Under the pieces are notes generated by a model. That model did not search any database and was not told the DNA's origin. It saw only the letters and a program-made list of their open reading frames with translations. A program made the position numbers and the translations under genes. From Ralstonia sp. NFACC01 (GTDB lineage: Bacteria; Pseudomonadota; Gammaproteobacteria; Burkholderiales; Burkholderiaceae), in assembly GCF_900115545.1 (NCBI RefSeq), contig NZ_FOWV01000017.1:1-42883 (forward strand): DNA of 42,883 bases, written 5' to 3'. Positions 15,403 to 23,933 of this stretch are shown in pieces (the stretch's first letter is position 1; each line of letters begins with the position of its first letter).

Positions 15403-18400
15403 GCCAGAAAGACCGTCTCGGTACGGGGGGCCGTATCAACCGTGCGATTCCGCTGACATTCACGTTCAACGGCCGTACCTATCAGGGGTTCCAGGGCGAC
15501 ACGCTCGCGTCGGCGCTGCTGGCGAATGGCGTGCATTTTGTGGCGCGCAGCTTCAAGTACCACCGCCCACGCGGGATCATGACCGCAGGCGTGGAAGAGC
15601 CGAACGCAGTGGTGCAGCTTGAGGCCGGCCCCTACAGCGTGCCGAACGCGCGTGCGACGGAGGTCGAGCTGTATCAGGGTCTCGTTGCCAGCAGCGTCAA
15701 CGCGGAGCCCTCGCTGGAAAACGACCGCTATGCGATCAATCAGAAGTTCTCGCGCTTTCTGCCGGCCGGGTTCTACTACAAGACGTTCATGTGGCCGCGC
15801 AAAATGTGGCCGAAATACGAAGAGAAGATTCGCGGGGCGGCAGGTCTGGGTAAGGCGCCTGATATGCGCGATGCCGATCGCTATGACAAGTGCTATGCGC
15901 ATTGCGATGTGCTGGTGGTGGGCGGTGGCCCAAGCGGTCTGGCTGCTGCATATGCAGCGGCCACGGCAGGCGCGCGTGTGATGCTCGTGGACGATCAGCG
16001 CGAGCTGGGCGGGAGCCTGCTCTCGTGTCGCGCAGAGATCGACGGCAAGCCCGCGCTGCAATGGGTGGAGAAGATCGAGGCCGAACTGCGCAAACTGCCC
16101 GATGTGACCATCCTGAAACGCAGCACGGCGTTCGGGTATCAGGATCACAACCTCCTGACGGTGACGCAGCGCCTCACCGACCACCTGCCGATTTCGATGC
16201 GCAAGGGCACGCGCGAGCTGCTGTGGAAGGTTCGCGCCAAGCGCGTCATCCTGGCGACCGGCGCGCACGAGCGCCCGCTCGTGTTCGGTAACAACGATCT
16301 TCCGGGCGTGATGATCGCCGGGGCTGTTTCCTCATACATCCATCGCTATGGTGTGTTGCCCGGTCGGGAAGCCGTTGTGTTCACAAACAACGATCGCGCA
16401 TATCAAACCGCGCTGGATCTGAAGGCGTGCGGTGCGAAGGTCACGGTGGTGGATTCGCGAGCGTCTTCGGAGGGTGCACTGCCGGCCGCAGCGAAACGGC
16501 AAGGCGTGGTTGTGATGAACGGCGCTGTCGTCACCACGGCCTCCGGCAAGTGGCGCGTATCGTCGGTCGATGTTGTCTCGTACTCAAACACGAGCGGTGG
16601 CGTTGTCATGGCAGCCCCGGCGCAGATGCGCGTGTCGGCGGCCGACGTGGCGGCTTACAACGGCGGCAAAGTCGGCGAGAAGATCAAAACGCTGCCCTGC
16701 GATATTGTCGCGACGTCGGGTGGATTCAGTCCTGTATTGCATCTCTTCGCCCAATCGGGCGGAAAGGCGCAGTGGGACGATGGGAAGGCGTGTTTCGTAC
16801 CCGGCAAGCCCATGCAAGCCGAAGTGAGCGTGGGCGCTGCGGCTGGAAAGTTCGCGCTTGCAGAGGCCCTGAAGCTTGCCGTGGACGCAGGCGCCGAGGC
16901 GGCAAAGATTGCCGGGTTCGCGGCTGCGCAGCGCCCTGTTGCACCCAAGGTGACCGACGTGAAGGAGACCCCGCTCCAACCACTGTGGCTCATCGGGGAT
17001 ACCAACTCTGCAACACGTGGGCCGAAGCAGTTCGTCGATTTCCAGAACGACGTTGCGGTGACCGACATCCTGCTTGCCGCGCGCGAGGGCTTCGAATCGG
17101 TCGAGCACGTCAAACGCTATACGGCCATGGGCTTCGGCACCGATCAGGGCAAGCTCGGCAATATCAACGGGATGGCCATTCTCGCGCAGGCGCTTGGTAA
17201 GACGATCCCGGAAACCGGCACGACCACGTTCCGGCCCAACTACACACCGGTGTCGTTCGGCACGTTCGCAGGGCGGGAATTGGGCAATTTTCTCGACCCC
17301 GTCCGCAAGACCTGCATTCACGAATGGCACGCCGAGCACGGTGCGCTGTTTGAAGATGTAGGCAACTGGAAGCGCCCCTGGTACTTCCCGAAGAAGGGCG
17401 AAGACCTGCACGCGGCTGTCAAGCGGGAATGCCTCGCGGTGCGCAACAGCGTTGGCATTCTGGATGCCTCCACCCTCGGGAAGATCGACATCCAGGGGCC
17501 GGATGCTGTGAAGCTTCTCAACTGGATGTACACCAACCCGTGGGGCAAGCTCGAAGTGGGGAAGTGCCGCTATGGGTTGATGCTCGACGAGAACGGCATG
17601 GTGTTCGACGACGGTGTGACCGTGCGCCTGGCCGATCAGCATTTCATGATGACCACCACCACCGGTGGCGCGGCTCGCGTACTGACCTGGCTTGAGCGCT
17701 GGCTCCAAACGGAATGGCCCGACATGAGGGTGCGGCTCGCGTCCGTCACCGATCACTGGGCGACGTTCGCGGTGGTTGGCCCGAACAGCCGCAAGGTGGT
17801 GCAAAAGGTCTGCCAGGACATCGACTTCGGCAACGAGGCATTCCCGTTCATGAGCTACCGGAACGGCACCGTGGCGGGCGCCCGGGCGCGCGTGATGCGG
17901 ATCAGCTTCTCGGGCGAACTGGCCTACGAAGTGAATGTGCCGGCCAATGCAGGCCGCGCTGTGTGGGAAGCGCTGATGGCGGCGGGTGCCGAGTTCGACA
18001 TCACGCCATACGGCACCGAAACCATGCACGTGCTGCGTGCCGAGAAGGGCTACATCATCGTCGGCCAGGACACGGATGGATCCATCACCCCTTACGACTT
18101 GGGCATGGGCGGTATGGTCGCCAAGACGAAGGACTGCCTCGGCAAGCGGTCGCTTGCGCGCGCCGATACCGCCAAGGAGGGTCGCAAGCAGTTTGTCGGC
18201 CTGCTGACCGACGACGCTCAGTTTGTGCTGCCCGAAGGGGCGCAGATTATCGCCAACGGCACGCAGGTGTCCGCGCTGGAACCGACACCGATGATCGGCC
18301 ACGTGACTTCGAGCTACTACAGCCCGATCCTGAACCGTTCGATTGCGCTGGCAGTGGTCAAGGGTGGCCTGAACAAGATGGGCGAAAGCGTGGTGATTCC

Positions 18401-18485
18401 GCTGGCCAATGGCAAGCGCGTCACCGCGAAGGTTTCCAGCCCGGTTTTCTACGATACGGAAGGGGTGCGCCAACATGTGGAATGA
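15399..18485 (+). CDS. soxA: Sarcosine oxidase alpha subunit
   Basis: The 1028-residue alpha subunit. Domains in order: a ferredoxin-like N-terminal fold (about 15-100, FNGRTYQGFQGDTLASALLA), a dinucleotide-binding region for NAD (VVGGGPSGLAAAYAAATAGA, about 170-190, then VDDQRELGGSL), and a C-terminal aminomethyltransferase (GcvT-like) tetrahydrofolate-binding domain (about 640-1020, from WHAEHGALFEDVGNWKRPW). The last part makes 5,10-methylene-tetrahydrofolate from the removed methyl group. The frame is open upstream, but ATG 15399 overlaps the soxD stop and begins MSQKDRLGTGGRI, the expected N-terminus. The next gene, soxG, overlaps its end by 11 bp. Confidence 0.97.
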   Translation: MSQKDRLGTGGRINRAIPLTFTFNGRTYQGFQGDTLASALLANGVHFVARSFKYHRPRGIMTAGVEEPNAVVQLEAGPYSVPNARATEVELYQGLVASSVNAEPSLENDRYAINQKFSRFLPAGFYYKTFMWPRKMWPKYEEKIRGAAGLGKAPDMRDADRYDKCYAHCDVLVVGGGPSGLAAAYAAATAGARVMLVDDQRELGGSLLSCRAEIDGKPALQWVEKIEAELRKLPDVTILKRSTAFGYQDHNLLTVTQRLTDHLPISMRKGTRELLWKVRAKRVILATGAHERPLVFGNNDLPGVMIAGAVSSYIHRYGVLPGREAVVFTNNDRAYQTALDLKACGAKVTVVDSRASSEGALPAAAKRQGVVVMNGAVVTTASGKWRVSSVDVVSYSNTSGGVVMAAPAQMRVSAADVAAYNGGKVGEKIKTLPCDIVATSGGFSPVLHLFAQSGGKAQWDDGKACFVPGKPMQAEVSVGAAAGKFALAEALKLAVDAGAEAAKIAGFAAAQRPVAPKVTDVKETPLQPLWLIGDTNSATRGPKQFVDFQNDVAVTDILLAAREGFESVEHVKRYTAMGFGTDQGKLGNINGMAILAQALGKTIPETGTTTFRPNYTPVSFGTFAGRELGNFLDPVRKTCIHEWHAEHGALFEDVGNWKRPWYFPKKGEDLHAAVKRECLAVRNSVGILDASTLGKIDIQGPDAVKLLNWMYTNPWGKLEVGKCRYGLMLDENGMVFDDGVTVRLADQHFMMTTTTGGAARVLTWLERWLQTEWPDMRVRLASVTDHWATFAVVGPNSRKVVQKVCQDIDFGNEAFPFMSYRNGTVAGARARVMRISFSGELAYEVNVPANAGRAVWEALMAAGAEFDITPYGTETMHVLRAEKGYIIVGQDTDGSITPYDLGMGGMVAKTKDCLGKRSLARADTAKEGRKQFVGLLTDDAQFVLPEGAQIIANGTQVSALEPTPMIGHVTSSYYSPILNRSIALAVVKGGLNKMGESVVIPLANGKRVTAKVSSPVFYDTEGVRQHVE

Positions 18486-19107
18486 ATCCAGAACTGAAGC
18501 GCAGATGAGCAACATTGCGAGCGCACGACTTGAATCGCCGTTTATTGGCGCGGTCGACCTGCTGAAGACCCGGCAGAACCGTGCACCCGAAAAGTTTGCG
18601 TTCCGCGAGCGGCCCTTTCTCGATCTGGTCAACGTGCGCGGCGACCTGAACGATCCGGCGTTCGTTGCCGCGTTCCAGGGGGTGGTGGGTTGCCGGCCCC
18701 CGGCCGATCCCAATACGGTGGCGCGCAGCACGGAGTACGACGTGCTATGGCTTGGCCCCGACGAATGGCTTGTGCGCTCGATCGGGCCGGTACAGGCGGG
18801 GGTGCTGGAGGCAAAGCTGGCCGAGGCCGTGCGGGGTTCGTACGCTGCGGCCGTGGATGTCGGCAGTGGCTACACCGTGGTCGAGATCAGCGGCCATTGC
18901 GTGCGGGATGTCCTGGCCCGCGGTTGCCCGCTCGACCTGCATCCGCGCGTATTCAAGCCCGGGCAGTGTGCGCAGTCGCATTACTTCAAGGCGTCGATCG
19001 TGCTGGTTCCGACCGGCAATGATGTGTATGAGATCGTCGTCCGGCGTAGTTTTGCCGACTACTTCGTGCGCATCATGCTCGACGCGGCCGCGCCATTGAC
19101 GGCATGA
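18475..19107 (+). CDS. soxG: Sarcosine oxidase gamma subunit
   Basis: A subunit of about 210 residues with an aminomethyltransferase-like fold that packs against SoxA. Recognisable segments are WLGPDEWLVRS, VDVGSGYTVVEISG and the DVLARGCPLDLHP motif. The start at ATG 18475 overlaps the end of soxA and follows GAAGGGG; a second in-frame ATG at 18505 would give 200 residues and cannot be excluded. The stop overlaps the next start (ATGA), so folB is coupled to it. Confidence 0.93.
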   Translation: MWNESRTEAQMSNIASARLESPFIGAVDLLKTRQNRAPEKFAFRERPFLDLVNVRGDLNDPAFVAAFQGVVGCRPPADPNTVARSTEYDVLWLGPDEWLVRSIGPVQAGVLEAKLAEAVRGSYAAAVDVGSGYTVVEISGHCVRDVLARGCPLDLHPRVFKPGQCAQSHYFKASIVLVPTGNDVYEIVVRRSFADYFVRIMLDAAAPLTA

Positions 19108-19550
19108 AACCCATCGACACCGCCTTTAGCGAATCGCTTGCCGCGGTCGATGTACCGCTCCTGCCTGGCCGGGGTTGGAGCGTGTTCGTCGATGCATTGA
19201 CCGTGCCTGTCCGGATCGGAATTCATCCACACGAACACGCGGCCCCGCAGCCTATCGTGATCGATGCGCGTCTTGGCTACGGTTGCGAGCCGAGCGAAGA
19301 GAGCGACTGGATCAACTACGAAAGCTACTGCGCACGCGTAACGGCGTACCTCTCGAGCAAGCCGCACACACGGCTTCTGGAGACGCTGGCGGCCGAGCTT
19401 GCCGACCTCTCATTCCGTGAGTGGCCGGCGCTCGGTACGCTGACCCTGGCAGTGCATAAGCCGAAGATCCGGCCGGGTACGCAACGCGTTGGCGTGGCGC
19501 TCGAATGGACACGTGCCGACTATCTGCGGCGCGGCGGACGGCCCGTCTGA
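19104..19550 (+). CDS. folB: Dihydroneopterin aldolase-family protein in the sox operon
   Basis: A 148-residue FolB-like protein. Dihydroneopterin aldolase makes a pterin precursor of tetrahydrofolate. The family's catalytic Glu is likely in IGIHPHEHAAPQP and the catalytic Lys in LAVHKPKIRPG, so it may be active. A segment of about 30 residues precedes the usual FolB start (WSVFVDALTVPVRIGIH). It is translationally coupled to soxG by an ATGA overlap and is the last gene of the operon. Sarcosine oxidase consumes tetrahydrofolate as C1 acceptor, so co-expression of a folate-synthesis enzyme makes metabolic sense; that link is inference. A paralogue elsewhere probably serves general folate synthesis. 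Confidence 0.85.
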   Translation: MKPIDTAFSESLAAVDVPLLPGRGWSVFVDALTVPVRIGIHPHEHAAPQPIVIDARLGYGCEPSEESDWINYESYCARVTAYLSSKPHTRLLETLAAELADLSFREWPALGTLTLAVHKPKIRPGTQRVGVALEWTRADYLRRGGRPV

Positions 19551-19705
19551 TCCCCGCCGTGGTGCAGATGGCGGCGGCGTTCAAGCCCATGTCGCGTTTA
19601 GCATCAAGCGTTCCAGCCCCGGAGACTACTCTCGTAAACAGCCGCTGCTGTCTTTGCTGATGGGCATGGCTGCGGCGCGATTCCACAATACGAGGAGGAA
19701 ATCCA

Positions 19706-20866
19706 ATGAAAAAAATCGCACTGGGCTCAGCGCTGGGTTCCGGTATTGCATTGATGTTTTCCGCGCCGGTCTTCGCACAAAGCAGCGTGACGCTCTACGG
19801 CGTGATCGATGAAGGCATCAACTACACCAACAATGTTGGTGGAAAGAGCCTGGTTGAAATGGCCAGCGGTTTTGCGCAAGGCAGCCGCTGGGGGCTGAAG
19901 GGTGCCGAAGACCTCGGTGGTGGCGCCAAGGCACTGTTCCAGCTTGAAGGCGGGTTCAACGTGGATACCGGCAGAGCCGGGCAAGGCGGATTGCTCTTCG
20001 GGCGCCAGGCATACGTTGGGCTCTCCGACAATCGGTTCGGCACCGTCACGCTTGGGCGGCAGTATGACTCGGTGATCGACTATCTGTCGCCCACCACGGC
20101 CGCCGGGAACTGGGGTGGCACCATGTTCGGCCACCCGTATGACAACGACAACTTCATCTATTCGTTCCGCGTCAACAACACCGTGAAATACACGAGCCCG
20201 GTCCTGTCCGGGTTCCAGTTTGGTGGCACCTACAGCTTTAGCGACGATACGAGCTTCGCGAAGAATCGCCAGTACAGCGCCGGGATGCAATATACAAACG
20301 GCGGGTTGCTGCTGGCGGCCGCGTACCTGCAGGCTGACAACCCGTCATCCACGGCAGGCGGTGCCATCAACAACGGCGGCGATCAGAACTTCCTCGCCAA
20401 CCGTCTGCGCATCTTCGGTGCCGGTATCAACTACACGTTCGGCGCAGCGACGGCCGGCTTGGCCTATTCCAATTCGAATCTGAGCCAACCGCAATCGACC
20501 GAGTACATTTCCGGGTCGATCCTGCCGGCGAGCGGGACGTTGAGTTCGCTGCGCTTCCAGAACATCGAGGCGAACTTCAAGTACCAGTTCACGCCTGCGT
20601 TCTATGCCGGGGCGCTGTATACGCTCACCTTGGAGAATTTCCATGCCTCGTCCGGCGAAGCCAAGCCGAAGGTGCATGCCTTTGGGGTGATGGCGGACTA
20701 CAACTTCTCCAAGCGCACGGACATCTACTTCCAGGGCGCCTATCTGCGTGTTTCCGGCGGCAAGACTGGGACGGCACTGGATCTGGCGGATCTGCCTGGA
20801 GCAGCAAACGCCTCGTCCACGGCAAGTCAATTCCAGGCTCGCATCGCGCTTCGCCACAAGTTCTGA
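19706..20866 (+). CDS. Outer-membrane general porin (beta-proteobacterial type)
   Basis: A 386-residue trimeric porin of the Burkholderiales OmpC-like family. Residues 1-24 are a signal peptide ending FAQ, followed by SSVTLYGVIDEGI, the hallmark first strand. The internal GSRWGLKGAEDLGGGAKALFQLE is characteristic, and the protein ends RHKF with the terminal Phe needed for outer-membrane insertion. AGGAGG lies at ideal spacing before the ATG. It follows the sox operon after a 155-bp gap and ends at a strong terminator. It may admit quaternary amines, but specificity cannot be read. Confidence 0.93.
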   Translation: MKKIALGSALGSGIALMFSAPVFAQSSVTLYGVIDEGINYTNNVGGKSLVEMASGFAQGSRWGLKGAEDLGGGAKALFQLEGGFNVDTGRAGQGGLLFGRQAYVGLSDNRFGTVTLGRQYDSVIDYLSPTTAAGNWGGTMFGHPYDNDNFIYSFRVNNTVKYTSPVLSGFQFGGTYSFSDDTSFAKNRQYSAGMQYTNGGLLLAAAYLQADNPSSTAGGAINNGGDQNFLANRLRIFGAGINYTFGAATAGLAYSNSNLSQPQSTEYISGSILPASGTLSSLRFQNIEANFKYQFTPAFYAGALYTLTLENFHASSGEAKPKVHAFGVMADYNFSKRTDIYFQGAYLRVSGGKTGTALDLADLPGAANASSTASQFQARIALRHKF

Positions 20867-20886
20867 TACCGCGCCGCAGGCAAGTC

Positions 20887-20922
20887 GCCCGGCCCTTGCG
20901 TATGACGCAGGGCCGGGCTTTT
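20887..20922. terminator. Rho-independent terminator between porin and MFS genes
   Basis: A GCCCGGCCC/GGGCCGGGC stem extended by GCGT/ACGC with one bulged T and an ATG loop is followed by TTTT. It lies between the converging porin and MFS genes and can serve the porin; on the other strand the tail is less U-rich. Confidence 0.85.
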
Positions 20923-20924
20923 AC

Positions 20925-22355
20925 TTATGAGACGTTGTCTGCAGCGGTGGAGTACGTTGCAGTTTCAGCGGCGGCTTCTTCTGATGCCAAGGTTTCCAGC
21001 GCCACGCCACGGGTCTCGATACCGAGTGCCCACACCGCCAGCGCTGCAGCTGCAAATGACAGCGCGCCCAGCGTAAACACCCCGGCTTGGCCGAACACGG
21101 GCAGCACAACCCCGACCGCGTAAGGTCCGATCAAGGAGCCGATCCGGCCGATGGCCGACGCGAAGCCGGAGCCCGTTGCACGCGCGCCCGTTCCGTATTG
21201 TTCGGGCGTGTAGGTGTACAGCACTGCCCACATGCCGAACAGGAAGAACTGCATGGCCAAGCCAGTGCAGACGAGCAGCGTGACGCTGTTACCGTACAGC
21301 GCGCTTTGGCCGTACAGATAGGCCATGGCACCACCACCCAGCAGCGACGCGATGCAGGTCGGCTTGCGTCCCCAGCGTTCAACCAACCAGGCGGCACATA
21401 GGAATCCGGGCACACCGCCCAGGGAGATCAGCACCGTGTAGTACACCGATTGCGTGACCGCAAAACCCGCCTGCTGCAGCAACGCACCCAGCCACGACGT
21501 CAAACCGTAGAAGCCCAGGAGCGCGAAGAACCACAAGAGCCAGACCATTGTCGTGCGGCGGCGGTATGCGGCGCTCCAGATTTCTCGCAATGCGCTGTGC
21601 TGGCGCACCGGCTGAGCCGCGGGACGCTGAACGATCGGGGGCAGCGTGGTGATGTTCATCGAGCGCATCACCTTGGCTTCGATGCCACGCATGACTGTGT
21701 CGGCTTGCGCGTTGCGGCCCACGTGTTCCAGCCAGCGCGGCGACTCCGGCACCGCGCGGCGCACGATCAGCACGAAGAAGGCCGGAACCGCGAGCAGCGC
21801 AAACACGGCCCGCCAGCCGAACTGCGGCAGCACGAAGTACGACACGATGCCCGCGGTGATGAACCCCAGCGGCCAGAAGCCGTCCATCAGCGCGATCAGG
21901 CGCCCGCGGTTTGCTGCGGGCACGAACTCGGAGAGCAGCGTCTGCGCCACGGGAAACTCCATGCCCATGCCGATGCCCAGCAGCACGCGCCAGGCGATCA
22001 ACGCCTCAACGCTCTGTGCGGTCGAGCACAGATATGACGCGACGCCCCACAACACCATGCTCCACTGGAACACGGGCCGGCGCCCGAATCGATCTGCTAG
22101 CAGCCCGGCAACCGCCGCGCCGATCACCATCCCAAAGAAGCTTGAGCTGGCGACCAGGCCCGCCGTGGCGGTGGACAGCCCGAACTCCTTTTTGATGGAG
22201 CCGAGCACGAAGGTCATCGTGGCCAGATCGACGGAATCAAAAAAGAATGCAATCGCGATGATGATGAAGATCCGCTTGTGATAGCCGGAGAACGGCAGGC
22301 GTTCGAGCCGCGCTGCGGCGTTCGCCTGTGGAAAGACGGGGAAAGTGGTTGGCAT
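20925..22355 (-). CDS. MFS transporter, sugar-porter/NiaP-like
   Basis: A 476-residue inner-membrane transporter with about 12 predicted helices. MFS motif A is GLLADRFGRRPVF, and PESPRWLEHVGR after helix 6 is the sugar-porter type signature. The N-terminal FFFDSVDLATMTFVLGSIKKEFGLS is found in MFS carriers for aromatic or heteroaromatic acids, including NiaP-type nicotinate carriers. It is divergent from fdhA; GAGGACGCC precedes the ATG. The setting suggests an organic-cation or acid substrate connected with N-methyl compounds, but no substrate can be assigned from sequence. Confidence 0.85.
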   Translation of the reverse strand: MPTTFPVFPQANAAARLERLPFSGYHKRIFIIIAIAFFFDSVDLATMTFVLGSIKKEFGLSTATAGLVASSSFFGMVIGAAVAGLLADRFGRRPVFQWSMVLWGVASYLCSTAQSVEALIAWRVLLGIGMGMEFPVAQTLLSEFVPAANRGRLIALMDGFWPLGFITAGIVSYFVLPQFGWRAVFALLAVPAFFVLIVRRAVPESPRWLEHVGRNAQADTVMRGIEAKVMRSMNITTLPPIVQRPAAQPVRQHSALREIWSAAYRRRTTMVWLLWFFALLGFYGLTSWLGALLQQAGFAVTQSVYYTVLISLGGVPGFLCAAWLVERWGRKPTCIASLLGGGAMAYLYGQSALYGNSVTLLVCTGLAMQFFLFGMWAVLYTYTPEQYGTGARATGSGFASAIGRIGSLIGPYAVGVVLPVFGQAGVFTLGALSFAAAALAVWALGIETRGVALETLASEEAAAETATYSTAADNVS

Positions 22356-22636
22356 GGCGTCCTCATAAAGAACGAGCCCTGTTGGAGGTTGTTGGAGGGC
22401 CCGGATCTTCAGTAGACGCGGTTATCCATGACCGCTCTGGCAGGAAAACGTCGCCAGCCTGCGCAAATCCGCCATGGCAGCTGTGGCATTGCGTTGCGAT
22501 GTCGGCGTGAGCCAAGCACGCGTCGTGTTTTGCACATCGATACCCGGGTCCGCGCCGCTACTCTCGAAGACGCTACCGCGCTGGTCGCGAGGGTCGGCGA
22601 GGCAGCCACGAATCAACAGGACATGGAGACAAGGCG

Positions 22637-23833
22637 ATGAGCAACAACCGAGGTGTCGTATATCTTGGCCCGGGCAAGGTCGAGGTGCAGAACATCGACT
22701 ATCCGAAGATGGTCGACCCGAGTGGTCGCGCGATTGGTCACGGGGTGATCCTCAAGGTCGTGAGCACGAATATCTGTGGATCGGATCAGCACATGGTACG
22801 TGGCCGCACAACGGCACCTGTGGGGCTCGTGCTCGGTCATGAGATCACCGGCGAGGTGGTCGAAATCGGCCGCGACGTCGAGACATTGCAGATTGGCGAT
22901 CTCGTATCGGTACCGTTCAACGTGGCATGCGGGCGTTGCGCAATGTGCAAGGAGCAACACACCGGCGTCTGCCTGAGCGTCAATCCGGCACGTGCAGGTG
23001 GAGCGTACGGTTACGTCGACATGGGCGGATGGGTCGGCGGCCAAGCCGAGTACGTGCTCGTGCCATATGCGGATTTCAACCTGCTGAAGTTTCCTGATCG
23101 CGACCAGGCCATGGCGAAGATCCGCGATCTCACGTGCCTGTCGGACATCTTGCCGACTGGCTACCACGGTGCCGTCACGGCGGGGGTGAAGCCGGGCTCG
23201 ACGGTCTATATCGCCGGTGCGGGCCCCGTCGGTATGGCTGCTGCCGCGTCGGCGCGTCTGCTTGGTGCGGCATGCACCATCGTCGGCGATATGAATCCGG
23301 CACGCCTTGCCCACGCGAAGGCAATGGGCTTTGAAGTGGTCGACCTGTCGAAGGACGCGACGCTTGGCGAGCAGATTGCAGAGATTCTCGGTACGCCCGA
23401 AGTTGACTGCGCAGTCGATTGCGTTGGCTTCGAAGCGCACGGTCACGGCTCCGGCCACACGGAGGAAGCGCCGGCAGCGGTGCTGAATTCATTGATGGAA
23501 ATTACGCGGCCCGCCGGTGCGATCGGGATTCCAGGCCTGTACGTCACCGATGATCCGGGTGCGAAGGATGTGGCTGCCAAGCATGGGGGCCTGAGCATCC
23601 GCTTCGGTCTTGGGTGGGCGAAGTCGCACTCCTTCCATACCGGCCAGACGCCTGTGCTCAAGTACAACCGCAATCTGATGCAGGCGATTCTGCACAACCG
23701 TTTGCCGATCGCTGAGATCGTCAACGTGTCGGTTATCTCACTGGACCAGGCGCCCGACGGCTACAAGCAATTTGATGGCGGTGCGCCGCGCAAATTTGTC
23801 ATTGACCCCCATGGGCTGCTTGCGGCTGCCTGA
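22637..23833 (+). CDS. fdhA: Glutathione-independent formaldehyde dehydrogenase
   Basis: A 398-residue zinc-dependent medium-chain dehydrogenase closely resembling Pseudomonas FdhA, which oxidises formaldehyde to formate with tightly bound NAD. Catalytic zinc ligands are in NICGSDQHMV and GHEITGEVVE. The structural zinc loop is CGRCAMCKEQHTGVC. The extended GGAYGYVDMGGWVGGQAEY segment and GAGPVGMAAAASARLLGA nucleotide site are FdhA-specific features. It removes formaldehyde released by demethylation of glycine betaine and dimethylglycine. It is monocistronic, divergent from the MFS gene, and ends at a perfect terminator. Confidence 0.95.
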   Translation: MSNNRGVVYLGPGKVEVQNIDYPKMVDPSGRAIGHGVILKVVSTNICGSDQHMVRGRTTAPVGLVLGHEITGEVVEIGRDVETLQIGDLVSVPFNVACGRCAMCKEQHTGVCLSVNPARAGGAYGYVDMGGWVGGQAEYVLVPYADFNLLKFPDRDQAMAKIRDLTCLSDILPTGYHGAVTAGVKPGSTVYIAGAGPVGMAAAASARLLGAACTIVGDMNPARLAHAKAMGFEVVDLSKDATLGEQIAEILGTPEVDCAVDCVGFEAHGHGSGHTEEAPAAVLNSLMEITRPAGAIGIPGLYVTDDPGAKDVAAKHGGLSIRFGLGWAKSHSFHTGQTPVLKYNRNLMQAILHNRLPIAEIVNVSVISLDQAPDGYKQFDGGAPRKFVIDPHGLLAAA

Positions 23834-23850
23834 TCGGTTCTGGGCAAAGA

Positions 23851-23881
23851 AAAAAGGCGGCCACTTGTGGGCCGCCTTTTT
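23851..23881. terminator. Bidirectional rho-independent terminator after fdhA
   Basis: A perfect 12-bp stem, AAAAAGGCGGCC / GGCCGCCTTTTT with a 7-base loop, gives U-tracts on both strands. It lies between the converging fdhA and regulator genes. Confidence 0.95.
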
Positions 23882-23916
23882 CTTTTCCTGGCGCGAGGGT
23901 GCTCTGGTCTTGGCCG

Positions 23917-23930
23917 CCCCCCCCCCCCCC
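23917..23930. repeat. Homopolymeric run of 14 C
   Basis: Fourteen consecutive C residues lie three bases past the stop codon (23934-23936) of the minus-strand regulator gene, so the tract is in its 3' untranslated region. Such tracts slip in replication and sequencing, so its true length may vary. Confidence 0.9.
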
Positions 23931-23933
23931 GCC

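Noticed and set aside
16584-18731. 715-codon open frame antisense to soxA
   Set aside because: It is a by-product of high-GC third-position bias opposite a clear soxA; the translation has no recognisable domain.
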